NCBI GenBank assembly: GCA_963767715.1
Contig: CAVYFA010000007.1
Location: 114,520 to 178,519 of the forward strand
Direction of reading: 5' to 3'
DNA: 64,000 nt
DNA from: CAVSXS01 sp963767715
GTDB lineage: Bacteria > Chloroflexota > Ktedonobacteria > Ktedonobacterales > Ktedonobacteraceae
The stretch's first letter is position 1, and the number at the start of each line of letters is the position of its first letter. A model generated the notes under the pieces. The model saw nothing but the letters and a program-made list of their open reading frames with translations, was not told the origin of the DNA and ran no database searches. Position numbers and translations under genes: made by a program. Positions 44,418 to 53,331 of this stretch are shown here, one piece after another.

Positions 44418-45065
44418 GTGCTCAAGCTCGATGGAGATGATCTGGACATGAGCAGCGCTATGGAACTGCGCCACCGTGAGCTTTCGCGCGAGCAAGTACA
44501 CAAGTTCGAGGGCTATATGGCCGAGATTCTCGAGGCGCTGGGTATGGACCTGGACACACCGGCGACCCAGGAAACGCCGCAGCGCTTCATACAGGCCATG
44601 TTCGAGGCGACCGAGGGCTACGACGGCGACCCGAAGCTGCTCAAGGTCTTCGAAACGGAATGTCGCGGCGGCTCGGACTGCACGCTGAGCCAGGTGATTG
44701 AAGGTCCCATCCCCTTCTTTGCGCTCTGCGAGCACCACGCCCTACCGTTCTACGGGCGCGCCTACATCGGCTACATTGCCCACGAGCATATTATCGGGAT
44801 CTCCAAGCTCACGCGCCTGGTGCGGCTCTTCGCGAAGCGCTTTACGGTACAGGAGCGGCTGGGCCAGCAGATCGCGGATACCTTCCTGGCGATGCTTGAG
44901 CCGCACGGCGTGGCGGTCTACCTGGAGGCCCACCACCTCTGCATGCAGATGCGCGGCGTTAAGGAGACCGCCTCGCTGACGCGCACCACCGTGTGGAGGG
45001 GCGAGTACGAGCGCAACTCGTCGCTGCGCGTGGAGTTCTTGCTGGCATGCGGGGCAGATGTGTGA
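44418..45065 (+). CDS. folE: GTP cyclohydrolase I
   Basis: A protein of 215 aa. Catalyses GTP to 7,8-dihydroneopterin triphosphate, the first step of folate or tetrahydrobiopterin synthesis. The zinc and active-site motifs are ALCEHHALPFYGRAYIGY (Cys, His, His) and HHLCMQMRGVKE (second Cys), with SKLTRLVRLFAKRFTVQERL between. Start is GTG 44418 behind GAGGGAG. It is coupled to a Rieske protein, not to other fol genes. Its stop is 1 bp from the stop of the convergent VIT-family gene. Confidence 0.93.
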   Translation: MLKLDGDDLDMSSAMELRHRELSREQVHKFEGYMAEILEALGMDLDTPATQETPQRFIQAMFEATEGYDGDPKLLKVFETECRGGSDCTLSQVIEGPIPFFALCEHHALPFYGRAYIGYIAHEHIIGISKLTRLVRLFAKRFTVQERLGQQIADTFLAMLEPHGVAVYLEAHHLCMQMRGVKETASLTRTTVWRGEYERNSSLRVEFLLACGADV

Positions 45066-45066
45066 T

Positions 45067-45750
45067 TCATCCCGCGTGCAAGAGCAGACCGATTCCCACG
45101 CCTGCCAGGGTGCCAACGGTCACAATTGCCAGAAATTCGAGACCCGCCCGCACGGGTCCCTGGCGGGTATAACGGGCCTTGATCGCCCCGAGTACCAGGG
45201 CAGTGAGCGCCGTGAGCCCGAACGCCCACCACTGCACCAGCGGCAAGGAGAGCAGCACGGGCACCGTGGGAATGAGGCCGCCCACGATGAAAGAGATCCC
45301 GACCTGGACACCTTCCAGCCAGGGATTGATGCGCGTATCCCCGACGACCCCCAGCTCATCACGGACCATCGCCCGGTGCCAGCGCTCACGGTCTGCCGTG
45401 AGATAACTGACGACGGTCTGGAGCAGCGGCCCGCTAAATCCTTTCTCGCGGTAGATGGCGCGCAGCTCGGCCCGCTCTTCATCTGGCTCGTGCTCGATCT
45501 CGAAGCGCTCGGTCGCGATGCGTTTATCGAGCACCTGCTTCGCTGTCCGCGCCGACAGGTAGCCGCCCAGCGCCATCGAAATCCCGCCCGCCATCACCTC
45601 GCCCAGCACTACCAGCAGCAAACGCCCGGGGGCTACCTCGCTCACCGCCATGATGAAGACCAGGGTGGTGACGAGACCATCGTTCAGCCCGAAGACGATC
45701 TCCCGCAGCCAATCACCGCGGTGGGGGTGCTGTTCATCAAAGTGCTCCAA
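45067..45750 (-). CDS. VIT1/CCC1-family transporter
   Basis: A protein of 227 aa. Five hydrophobic helices with family motifs REIVFGLNDGLVTTLVFIMAVSE in TM1 and GEVMAGGISMALGGYLSARTAKQV in TM2. The cytoplasmic metal-binding helices, rich in Glu (FEIEHEPDEERAELRAIYREKG), lie between TM2 and TM3. In plants and yeast these proteins move Fe2+ or Mn2+. Convergent with folE. Confidence 0.87.
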   Translation of the reverse strand: MEHFDEQHPHRGDWLREIVFGLNDGLVTTLVFIMAVSEVAPGRLLLVVLGEVMAGGISMALGGYLSARTAKQVLDKRIATERFEIEHEPDEERAELRAIYREKGFSGPLLQTVVSYLTADRERWHRAMVRDELGVVGDTRINPWLEGVQVGISFIVGGLIPTVPVLLSLPLVQWWAFGLTALTALVLGAIKARYTRQGPVRAGLEFLAIVTVGTLAGVGIGLLLHAG

Positions 45751-46107
45751 GTGCCTTCAACCTCCTTTTGTCGTACGCATAGTATTATAACAGAGACTAT
45801 GCGCATCCAGGAAATCTACGCTCGAAGCAACACGTAGGCAGCAGATTGTGCTTTCCCCGCTATCGAGAGGTCTTGACCTGCCGTTCGCACTCATCACAGT
45901 TCTGCTTGTTTTGTGCCTGATACGGGAACTACCATGCGGTTAGCACTATGCCACGTCATAGAGGAAGTTAACAGGCAGAGCAGCTATTGCCGGCGGAACG
46001 ACCGCAGCGCTGCCGTCACCCTCTCCAGAAGCAGAACGATGGTGTTGTTGGCTCGTCGGCGTCTCACTGCTGCTTTCGTGGCGGAAATGGTGCCTGCAAA
46101 AGCGTCC
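45751..46107. other. 357-bp gap with no recognised feature
   Basis: Between the VIT gene start and the kinase-like gene's stop. No supported gene, repeat-family copy or strong hairpin was seen; the left end should contain the VIT gene's promoter. Confidence 0.5.
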
Positions 46108-48270
46108 CTACTGACCCGGCGCCACATAGGGCCCGATGTCAAAGGCCGCCAGGCGCTGCAGATTGCTATAGATCAGGAGTGCGCCTCCCCTGGGCTGACC
46201 GGCAGAAGGATCGAGCTGGCCGGTGTAGGCATCTTGCGCTTGCGTCGCAAGATCGTCCAGCATTGCTAGTGCCGGCGCTTGTAGGAGCTGAGCATCTGTC
46301 AGGCGGACAAGCTGCCTGGCATCCTGAGAAGCCTGCGCCACTGACTTCTTCACACTGTCGAGTTCTCTGCTGATCTGGATGCCGAGTTGTCGCTGCTCTG
46401 CTGTGGCCTGGGGAGAGAGCAGCGCCCCATTCATATGATCTTGGATGAGATACACGTAGCCAGGCGGCGCCTCATTTTGATAGACGTAGCCGGGTGGGTC
46501 CACGTCCTGTGGGGCTGGACCAAGCAGTCCTACCTGCGTGGTCTGCGCGTCGGCTAGCAGCGGTGTACCGGGCGGCACATCGGTATGCACGAACGAGGCG
46601 CCATCCAGATAATCCAGGACGCGTATGAGATGGCCGTGGATGGCGTTCGCGTCTTGCTTGTGCCACTCATCGGCCAGGCTGTTCGCCAGGTTTGAGACGG
46701 CTGCCATATTCCTGACGAACCAGAACGCCAGCCCACCATGCAGCCCCCGTATGGCGAGTTCCGGAGACTCCACAAGCAGGTGGCGCAGGTGATCGAGCAT
46801 ACTGAAGTGCAATTTATCTACCGGGTTCGGGGTTTGTGGGATCGCGCCATAGTACCGCCAGGTGCCTTGATCCAACAGTGGGTTGCCCGACGGATTCTGC
46901 GCATCATCCTCGGTGATCAGGAAGCGGCTGGCGAGCCCGAGGAGGTTGGCGTGATGCGCATCTCCCGCATACAGGAAATGCAGTGTGCCGTGCTCGACCG
47001 GAAGCCGGCCAAGGAAGATGGGAGACGCCTCGGTTTGTGCAAGATCGCCGAGCAGCCAGGCGTAGTAGCTTTTGTCAGGAGCGGGATCGGGGACATTGGA
47101 GAGGTCCACCTGCAGTTCATCATTGATCCCCTGGTTGCTGTTCTCATTCAACTGACCGCTGTTCATGAAGAAGGCATGGGCCGAAAACCCGGCCGCGCCG
47201 GGTGCCTCCCTCTGCGTGAGCAATAGGAGCGTCCCGTACCCCGTTATGAGCAGGAGGATGAGTGCTACGACGGCCGCCATGGCCAGCCGCTCCCTCCTGC
47301 GTTTCCGTTTGGGGCGAGAGAAAGTAGTCGAGGACGCCCCCTGGTGTGCGACAGGCACGCTGACTTCATCAACGAGAGCGGCCGAGCGGTGCAGTTCATC
47401 GGGAACTTCCACGTGGAGCGCTCTCGCCAGAGCCAGAGCCAGGGAGGAGGCGCTCGGGAAACGTGCCTGGGGGTCTTTCGCCAGGCAACGCAGAATGACC
47501 TGCGCCAGAGCAGACGAGATAGCCGGGTTCACGAGGTCCGGCGGCGTGGGCACGGCGTTGATGTGCTGCATCATGACGGAGATGGGCCAATTCCCCCGGA
47601 AGGGGGGTACCCCTGTGTACAGTTCATAGAGGATCACCCCAAGCGCGTAGATATCACTGCGCTCATTGGCTGGAGTGCCCTTGACCTGTTCCGGGGCCAG
47701 ATAGAATGGAATGTCCTGGCTACGCCTCTCCGGCGGGAATCTGGTCGAGCCAAAATCGGTGAGCAGAGGCGTCCCGACCCCGTCTGGCGCGGTCGCGCTC
47801 CGGTCGAGCAGGACATTGGTAGGTTTGAGGTTGCCGTGGATGACGCCGTACCGGTGAGCAGTGTCGAGGGCCAGACCGAGTGAGGTAAACAGGTCGACGA
47901 CCTCGGTGGGAGGGGGGATTTTTCCCGTGGCCGAGGTGCGCCGTATGTAGTCTGCTAGACTCTCCCCTTGCACATATGGCATGGCGAGGCAGAGCAACGA
48001 GGCTGAGTTGCCAGGGTCCCGGGCGGCCGGTTGGACGTGGACGTCGTGAATCGGCACGATGTTGGGGTGGTGCAGCGAGGCAACGCGTTCGACTCCCTCG
48101 ACATAGCGCTCCAGCGCATCGGCGGCAACCGTCTCGTCCGCGCGGGAAAACTTGACGGTCACCGCGCGTCTTCGCTCCGAGTCATAGGCCCGCCATACCT
48201 CACCGATGCTGCTGCTGGCCAAACGCTGCTGCAGTTCGTACTGTCCTATGGGTGGTAGCTCTGTCTTCAT
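46108..48270 (-). CDS. Ser/Thr kinase-like protein with anti-sigma-like extracellular region
   Basis: A protein of 720 aa. Kinase domain at 10-290 with Lys40 (VTVKF), DFG (172-174) and APEQV intact, but HGN (145-147) instead of HRD. After a basic stretch, membrane helix 330-351. The outside part (360-720) begins like the RskA/anti-sigma-K domain (SYYAWLLGD...PIFLGRLPVEHGTLHF) and continues into a mainly helical region of no recognised family, with a duplicated PPGYVY motif around 575-590. A GAGAGGAG site is in front of ATG 48270. Upstream on the same strand is a small lipoprotein gene, so the two may form an operon. Confidence 0.83.
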   Translation of the reverse strand: MKTELPPIGQYELQQRLASSSIGEVWRAYDSERRRAVTVKFSRADETVAADALERYVEGVERVASLHHPNIVPIHDVHVQPAARDPGNSASLLCLAMPYVQGESLADYIRRTSATGKIPPPTEVVDLFTSLGLALDTAHRYGVIHGNLKPTNVLLDRSATAPDGVGTPLLTDFGSTRFPPERRSQDIPFYLAPEQVKGTPANERSDIYALGVILYELYTGVPPFRGNWPISVMMQHINAVPTPPDLVNPAISSALAQVILRCLAKDPQARFPSASSLALALARALHVEVPDELHRSAALVDEVSVPVAHQGASSTTFSRPKRKRRRERLAMAAVVALILLLITGYGTLLLLTQREAPGAAGFSAHAFFMNSGQLNENSNQGINDELQVDLSNVPDPAPDKSYYAWLLGDLAQTEASPIFLGRLPVEHGTLHFLYAGDAHHANLLGLASRFLITEDDAQNPSGNPLLDQGTWRYYGAIPQTPNPVDKLHFSMLDHLRHLLVESPELAIRGLHGGLAFWFVRNMAAVSNLANSLADEWHKQDANAIHGHLIRVLDYLDGASFVHTDVPPGTPLLADAQTTQVGLLGPAPQDVDPPGYVYQNEAPPGYVYLIQDHMNGALLSPQATAEQRQLGIQISRELDSVKKSVAQASQDARQLVRLTDAQLLQAPALAMLDDLATQAQDAYTGQLDPSAGQPRGGALLIYSNLQRLAAFDIGPYVAPGQ

Positions 48271-48324
48271 CTGCGGCTCCTCTCTCAAAGGTCGTTGCCT
48301 GTTCCTTTTCTAACGGCTGACCAC

Positions 48325-48834
48325 TTATGGCGCCGTCACGAAACTCACGCCCGCCTGATGCATGCTATGGTCGGATGCCTGGATCGCAACGCCGATCGCC
48401 CAGTGGCCGGCCATGCTCAGGTTGTTGCTCGTTGCCTTGAACTGGCCATGTCCATCAGGGTGCAGCACGATTAAATCGGTCCCCATGACCATGTCCTGCA
48501 TGGTGGTATACAGGGTGATGATGACATGAGCGGCCGGTTTGCCTGTCCGGTTATCCATCACGCGTGCCAGAAAGACGTTCGTGCCGGAGCGATTGGGGGT
48601 AATGTCGAGCGTGACGGTAAAAGCGCCATCCTGGGTCTTCAGGATGTCGTGAAAAGGGTGGGCCACTGCCGGTGTTGGTGATGACTGCCTGAGCGTGGGC
48701 GAGGGTCGAGGCGTAGAGGCACAGCCGCTTATCACACTCACGCAAAGCAGGAACAAAATACTCCACACCGGCTTCCGGCGGAGCAGCACAATCCATCTGC
48801 TCACACCATCTGTTGGGGATGGCCTTTCAAACAT
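48325..48834 (-). CDS. Lipoprotein with YtkA/FixH-like domain
   Basis: A protein of 169 aa. After a basic N-terminus, the hydrophobic run ILFLLCVSVISGC ends in a lipobox Cys near residue 38. The mature part is an immunoglobulin-like domain with FTVTLDITPNRSGTNVFLARVMD and HVIITLYTTMQDMVMGTDLI, similar to the domain found in YtkA/FixH proteins and in the tail of copper-transport YcnJ. It may take part in metal handling outside the cell. It precedes the kinase-like gene on the same strand by about 54 bp. Confidence 0.7.
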   Translation of the reverse strand: MFERPSPTDGVSRWIVLLRRKPVWSILFLLCVSVISGCASTPRPSPTLRQSSPTPAVAHPFHDILKTQDGAFTVTLDITPNRSGTNVFLARVMDNRTGKPAAHVIITLYTTMQDMVMGTDLIVLHPDGHGQFKATSNNLSMAGHWAIGVAIQASDHSMHQAGVSFVTAP

Positions 48835-49209
48835 CGAAGGCCCCTAAGTGCCTGAACTGGCACATTTCACGCGTCACAAAAATACATCCGTACATGGACA
48901 CAAAAGCCTCTTCTCCAGAAAGAATAGAGAATCCTTCTCCGTATTAATACGCGACGAAGTTACACGTGGCAAACAGGTACTGCTTTCTGCGACCACTCCC
49001 GTTAAAAAAGCCGGTGAGGTATACTAAATCAACAAGAACACCTTTGGCAACAGCAGATCCTGTGTCCGTTAATAGACCTCACTTAATTTCCGCCTGTACG
49101 GGCGGGAGTGGCGCGGAGGAGCGGTGGGGGCGCTTGCGCCGCCCTTGTCCGCATTAATTTGTCAATCACCATTAATCGTCCCGGCGAACAAATAGAGGGA
49201 GATAGATAA
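48835..49209. other. 375-bp divergent region with a family C repeat
   Basis: The first 200 bp are AT-rich and probably contain promoters for the lipoprotein gene. A family C repeat follows at 49083-49146, then GTCCGCATTAATTTGTCAAT, which resembles the second half of the conserved elements near 16690 and 21030. Confidence 0.5.
49083..49146. repeat. Dispersed repeat family C, copy 3
   Basis: CCTGTACGGGCGGGAGTGGC, then GGAGCGGTGGGGGCGCTTGC and GCCGCCCTTG, as in the pair at 5605-5740. Confidence 0.8.
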
Positions 49210-52200
49210 ATGCAAGTCATCTTCATCGGTGGGGCCAGTGGCATCGGAGCCAGTTGTCTCGCCGTCCAACTGGCAGGGCAGTGGATCGTCGTCGATGCCG
49301 GCATCCGCACGGACCGTAAAGCTGACCCGCTGCCCGACCTGGCCCTGCTGGAGGGCAAAGACGTACGTGCCATTTTCGTGACGCACGCGCATGCCGACCA
49401 CATCGGAGCCCTGCCCCTGCTCCACCAGGCATTTCCCACAGCTCCCATCTACGCCTCGCGAGGCACAGCCCTGCTCATGGAAGTAATGCTCGCCGATGCC
49501 TTGAAGATAATGACGAGGCGCGCGGTCGAAGAGATGGAATTGCCGCTCTATCCAGAAGCGCTGGTCGCGGGCATGCTCACGCAGGTTCGCCCGCTCCCCG
49601 TGGGAGAACCGGTCACACTGTCCGTGCTTCCCGGAGTCACAATCCACGCCAGCCGCGCCGGCCATATTGCCGGGGCGGTAAGTCTCGGCTTTGTGGCCGC
49701 CGATGGCTCGCTCGTCGTCTCCGGGGATATCAGCAGCACACCGCAGCGCACTGTGCTCGGCGCTGTGCCCCCTCCCGTCGAGCATCCAGACCTGCTCGTT
49801 CTGGAGTCAACCTATGGAGCGCGGCTGCACCCAAACAGGGAGGGCGAGGAACAGCGCCTCGCCCAGGCCCTGACCGCATGCATCACCGCTGGAGGTCACA
49901 CGTTGATTCCCTGCTTCGGGCTCGGCAGGGGCCAGGAGGTGCTGCTGCTCCTACAGGCCGCTCAGGAGAAAGGACAGATACCCGACTTCCCCATTTACGT
50001 AGATGGCCTGGTACGCCGTGTCTGTTCAACCTACATGCTCTTGCCGGAAGCGCTGGCGCCTCGCTTACAACGCCAGATTCGCAAGGGGTACGTGCCTTTT
50101 ACCGGCCCAAACGTCACATTCGTGCGTGACGAACGTGACCGCGAGCGCATTCTCGCCGGCCCCCCGGCCTGCATTCTCTCCAGCAGCGGCATGCTCACCG
50201 GCGGGCCAAGCGCCTGGTACGCGGCGCGCCTCGCCTCCAATCCCAACGCCTCGATCCTGATCACCGGCTACCAGGACGAAGAGTCCCCGGGAAAACGCCT
50301 GCTTGCCCTGGCGGAACCTCAAAAGGACGGGGAAATCACCGGTCGGCCTCGCGTGCTTGAGCTCGACGGCCGGCAGGTAGAGGTACAGTGCCAGGTCGCA
50401 AAGTACAGCCTGAGCGCGCATGCCGACGGCGGGGAACTGGCGGCATACGCGGCTGCCCTCAAGCCGCGCAGGGTCGCGCTTGTCCACGGCGACGAGGACG
50501 CCCGCGCCGCACTGCGCGCGCTGCTCAGCGAAACAGAGGTGCTGCTGCCCGCCAATGGTACGTCAGTCGAGGGCAGGCCGGCCTCACCCGGCACGCCGCG
50601 CATCGACGTCGCCAGGAGAATCCGTACAGGCCCCCGAGCTGCCAATTGGCATTGGACAAGGTGTTCCCTTCGATTATCCCCACGTCGAGGAACTATGGCG
50701 TGCCGTGACACAGGTCCCCTCCCTGCGCATCGTCACTGCGCGAGAACTGGCCCTCATCTGGTACGGAGAGGCGACCGAGCAAACGACGCGCAGCATCCTG
50801 GATACCTTCGCCTGGGACTACGAACAGCGCTACTTCATCCGCCAGCACGCGCTCGAAGAGGCATACCGCGTGCGCGGGCAGTACGAGGAAATGCCCGGTG
50901 ACTTTCTCAGCGACCTCGTGGGCAGCGTGCTCTTGCTGCTCGTCAGCCTCGAGAGCGCCAAACCCGTAATTTGCCGCGCCATCGAACCCGGAGCCGCTGT
51001 GCGCGTCCAGCTTCCGAAAGGTATCTCGCAGGAGCGCACGCGCTTTCCTTTCTCATCCATCCTGGAAGTGCTCGGCCCTGCGCCGCAGGAGACACAAGAT
51101 TCATATCAGAAGGCCTCCACCTACCTGGCCGACCTGGTGAAAACGACGCGCCGCATTCGCCGCGGTATCTCTGTCTACGACCTCGCCCGTCAGTGCAGGG
51201 AAGAGGCGCTCTATACGCTGGGGGACCTCTGCATGCTCGCGGGCCTTTCCCCGCAATCACTGGAAGACCGGCTCGCCATGGCCAAGCTCCTACATCAGCA
51301 TGTACGACTCTTTACGCAGGAGCGCACCGTACTCGACGGCGAAGGCATGACGCTCTATGCGCTTTCACCCGAGTGGCGCGAGGTTCTCGAAGAGCCGGAA
51401 GAACACGAGCGCCCCGACCAGAACTGGATTTTGAGCGTAGTCGAGCAATACCTTGGCTCTCCCCCGCAGCTCTACCGCCGCAGCGTCGACCCCGATACGG
51501 GCGCGGTCGTGCTTGCCTTTCACTTCCCCGCCATAGCCCGTGCCCGCTACTCCGAAGCCATCGCCGCCGCCGCTGAAGAAACCGGCGTCTCGATCACCAT
51601 CGCACCACAGGCGCACCAGGGAGAACTCGCCAGGGCCGCGCTGCGCTACCTCCCCCATGACCTGACTGTGCGCGGAACGCCATCAGTCTACTACGACCGC
51701 GAGGTCGTCTCACTCGACTGCGCCGGGCAGGCATCACCGCAAGAGATCGCGGAAGCCCAGTCCAGCTTTAATGCGGAAACCGGCTGGTATCTCCAACTCG
51801 AAATTGATGGCATCACCGCGCCTGGTATGCGTCACCCGACCATTCCGAGCCGGGAATCCTTTGAGCCCGTGTGGCTCCAATCCAACGCGCCCACGGAATC
51901 CGCGCAGTCCGAGTCAATTACGCCCCTGCTCGAGCCGCTCAACCAGCACGATGCGCTCCTACTTGCCCAGCGCATCCTGAGCGGCCTCCCAGGCTATTAC
52001 AAAACAAGCCTCGACTTTGCGACATCGACCTTGCTGCTGCGCTTCCACTTCCCCAAAGTCGCCCAGACACGCTACGCGGAGGAGCTTGCACAGGTCCAGG
52101 CACGCACCGGTTGGAGTGTGCGCCTGCATCCAACCGCGCATCAACAGGCCCTCGTCGATATGGCGCAGCGCCTGCTGCCCGTCGGTCTCACTTGCCATGG

Positions 52201-52789
52201 CACACCATCGCTCCTGCTCGCTCAGGAGGCCGTGCGTGTAAACTGCCTCGGCAGCGCCAGTCCCGAAGCCATACAGGACGCGGAACAACGCTTTCTGGAA
52301 GAAACCGGCTGGCGCCTCATGCTTGTCCTGGCGGGTCAAAAGGCCAGGTCCGGGGAGCCAGGTGGGACATCCGCCCTGCCATCCGCTCCCGTTCGCCTAT
52401 CCCAGTCCCAGGCAATGACCCTGGCACATCAAATATTCAAGCCCCTCCCCGACTTCTATCGCGTAGGAGCCGATGCCACCAGGGGAACCCTCTGGATACA
52501 CTTCTACTTTCCCGACGCGGCCGGCCGGCGCTACGGCGAGCAACTTGCCTCGCTCGCCGCGCAAACCGGCTGGCGCGCCTACATCTATCCCCACGTCTCT
52601 GAAAAGCTCCTGATCGATGCGGCGAAACGCCTTCTCCCGGAGGGCGTGAGCCTTGCAGGCAACCCCGCCGTCTACCCGCACATGCGCACAATAAGCCTGA
52701 CCTGCACAGGTCACATGAGCACAGAGGCAAAAGAAGTCTTGCAGGAGCAATTCGCGGAGCAGACCGGGTGGCAAATTGTTCTAGACTAG
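49210..52789 (+). CDS. Beta-CASP metallo-beta-lactamase nuclease with C-terminal KH-like repeats (one apparent frameshift)
   Basis: First frame (49210 to about 50634, 475 aa): an MBL/beta-CASP nuclease with HAHADH (59-64), GHIAGAVSLGF, SGDIS, LESTYG, PCFGLGRGQE, SSSGMLTGGPS and YSLSAHADGGEL, the set found in RNase J/CPSF73-like enzymes. At C5 (50631-50635) the protein-like sequence passes to the next frame (ELPIGIGQGVPFDYPHVEELW...) and runs to 52789. Removing one C joins them into about 1192 aa. After a helical region there are three repeats of about 125 aa (starting near 51440, 51950 and 52420). Each holds two TGW-containing half-units resembling the KH domains of archaeal CPSF. Predicted role: RNA processing or decay. 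It may also be two overlapping genes. Confidence 0.75.
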
Positions 52790-52991
52790 CTCCCGCGGCC
52801 GCCCTTATGGGTTTAGGGGAGGCCCTTCTGAAGAGCCACTGCTCAGCGTTCGTTGACCATCTGGGGCACACCCAGTAAAATCCCGCGCAGTTCTGAACTG
52901 AGAGTTTGTCGATTCACAGCAATCCCATTCGTTGTTACTGCTGAACGATGAAAAACATCGCTCGAATATGTTGAGAAGGAAGGTCAGACCC

Positions 52992-53327
52992 ATGCGTTAC
53001 GTGTTACTGATCTATGGCAGCGAAGCGCTTCCCCAGCAGGAACGCGACGCCATCATGCGCGGACACGCCTCATTCCTGCAGGAGGTGCAGCAGCGCGGCC
53101 TCCTGACCGGCGGGGCTCCGCTGCAGCCGACCGGCACCGCGACGACCGTGCGCATGCGCGGCGGCAAAACCATGATTACCGATGGCCCGTTCGCCGAAAC
53201 GAAGGAGCAACTCGCCGGCTTTTACATCCTGAACTGCAAGGACCTGGACGAGGCCATCGAATTGGCGAGCAAGGTCCCAGATGCCCTGACCGGTTCTATC
53301 GAAATCCGCCCGGTCATCGATTTCTAA
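52992..53327 (+). CDS. YciI-family (DGPF domain) protein
   Basis: A protein of 111 aa with the YciI pattern: MRYVLLIYGSEAL, HASFLQEVQQRGLLTGGAPLQP, and the signature ITDGPFAETKEQLAGFYILN. These ferredoxin-like proteins occur directly beside ECF42 sigma factors, as here, with only a 4-bp gap. AGAAGGAAGG precedes ATG 52992. Confidence 0.92.
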   Translation: MRYVLLIYGSEALPQQERDAIMRGHASFLQEVQQRGLLTGGAPLQPTGTATTVRMRGGKTMITDGPFAETKEQLAGFYILNCKDLDEAIELASKVPDALTGSIEIRPVIDF

Positions 53328-53331
53328 CGCC

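Noticed and set aside
49210..52789. Toxin-antitoxin or defence role for the nuclease locus
   Set aside because: The beta-CASP core motifs fit housekeeping-type RNA nucleases and the neighbours are a sigma factor pair and lipoproteins, not defence genes.
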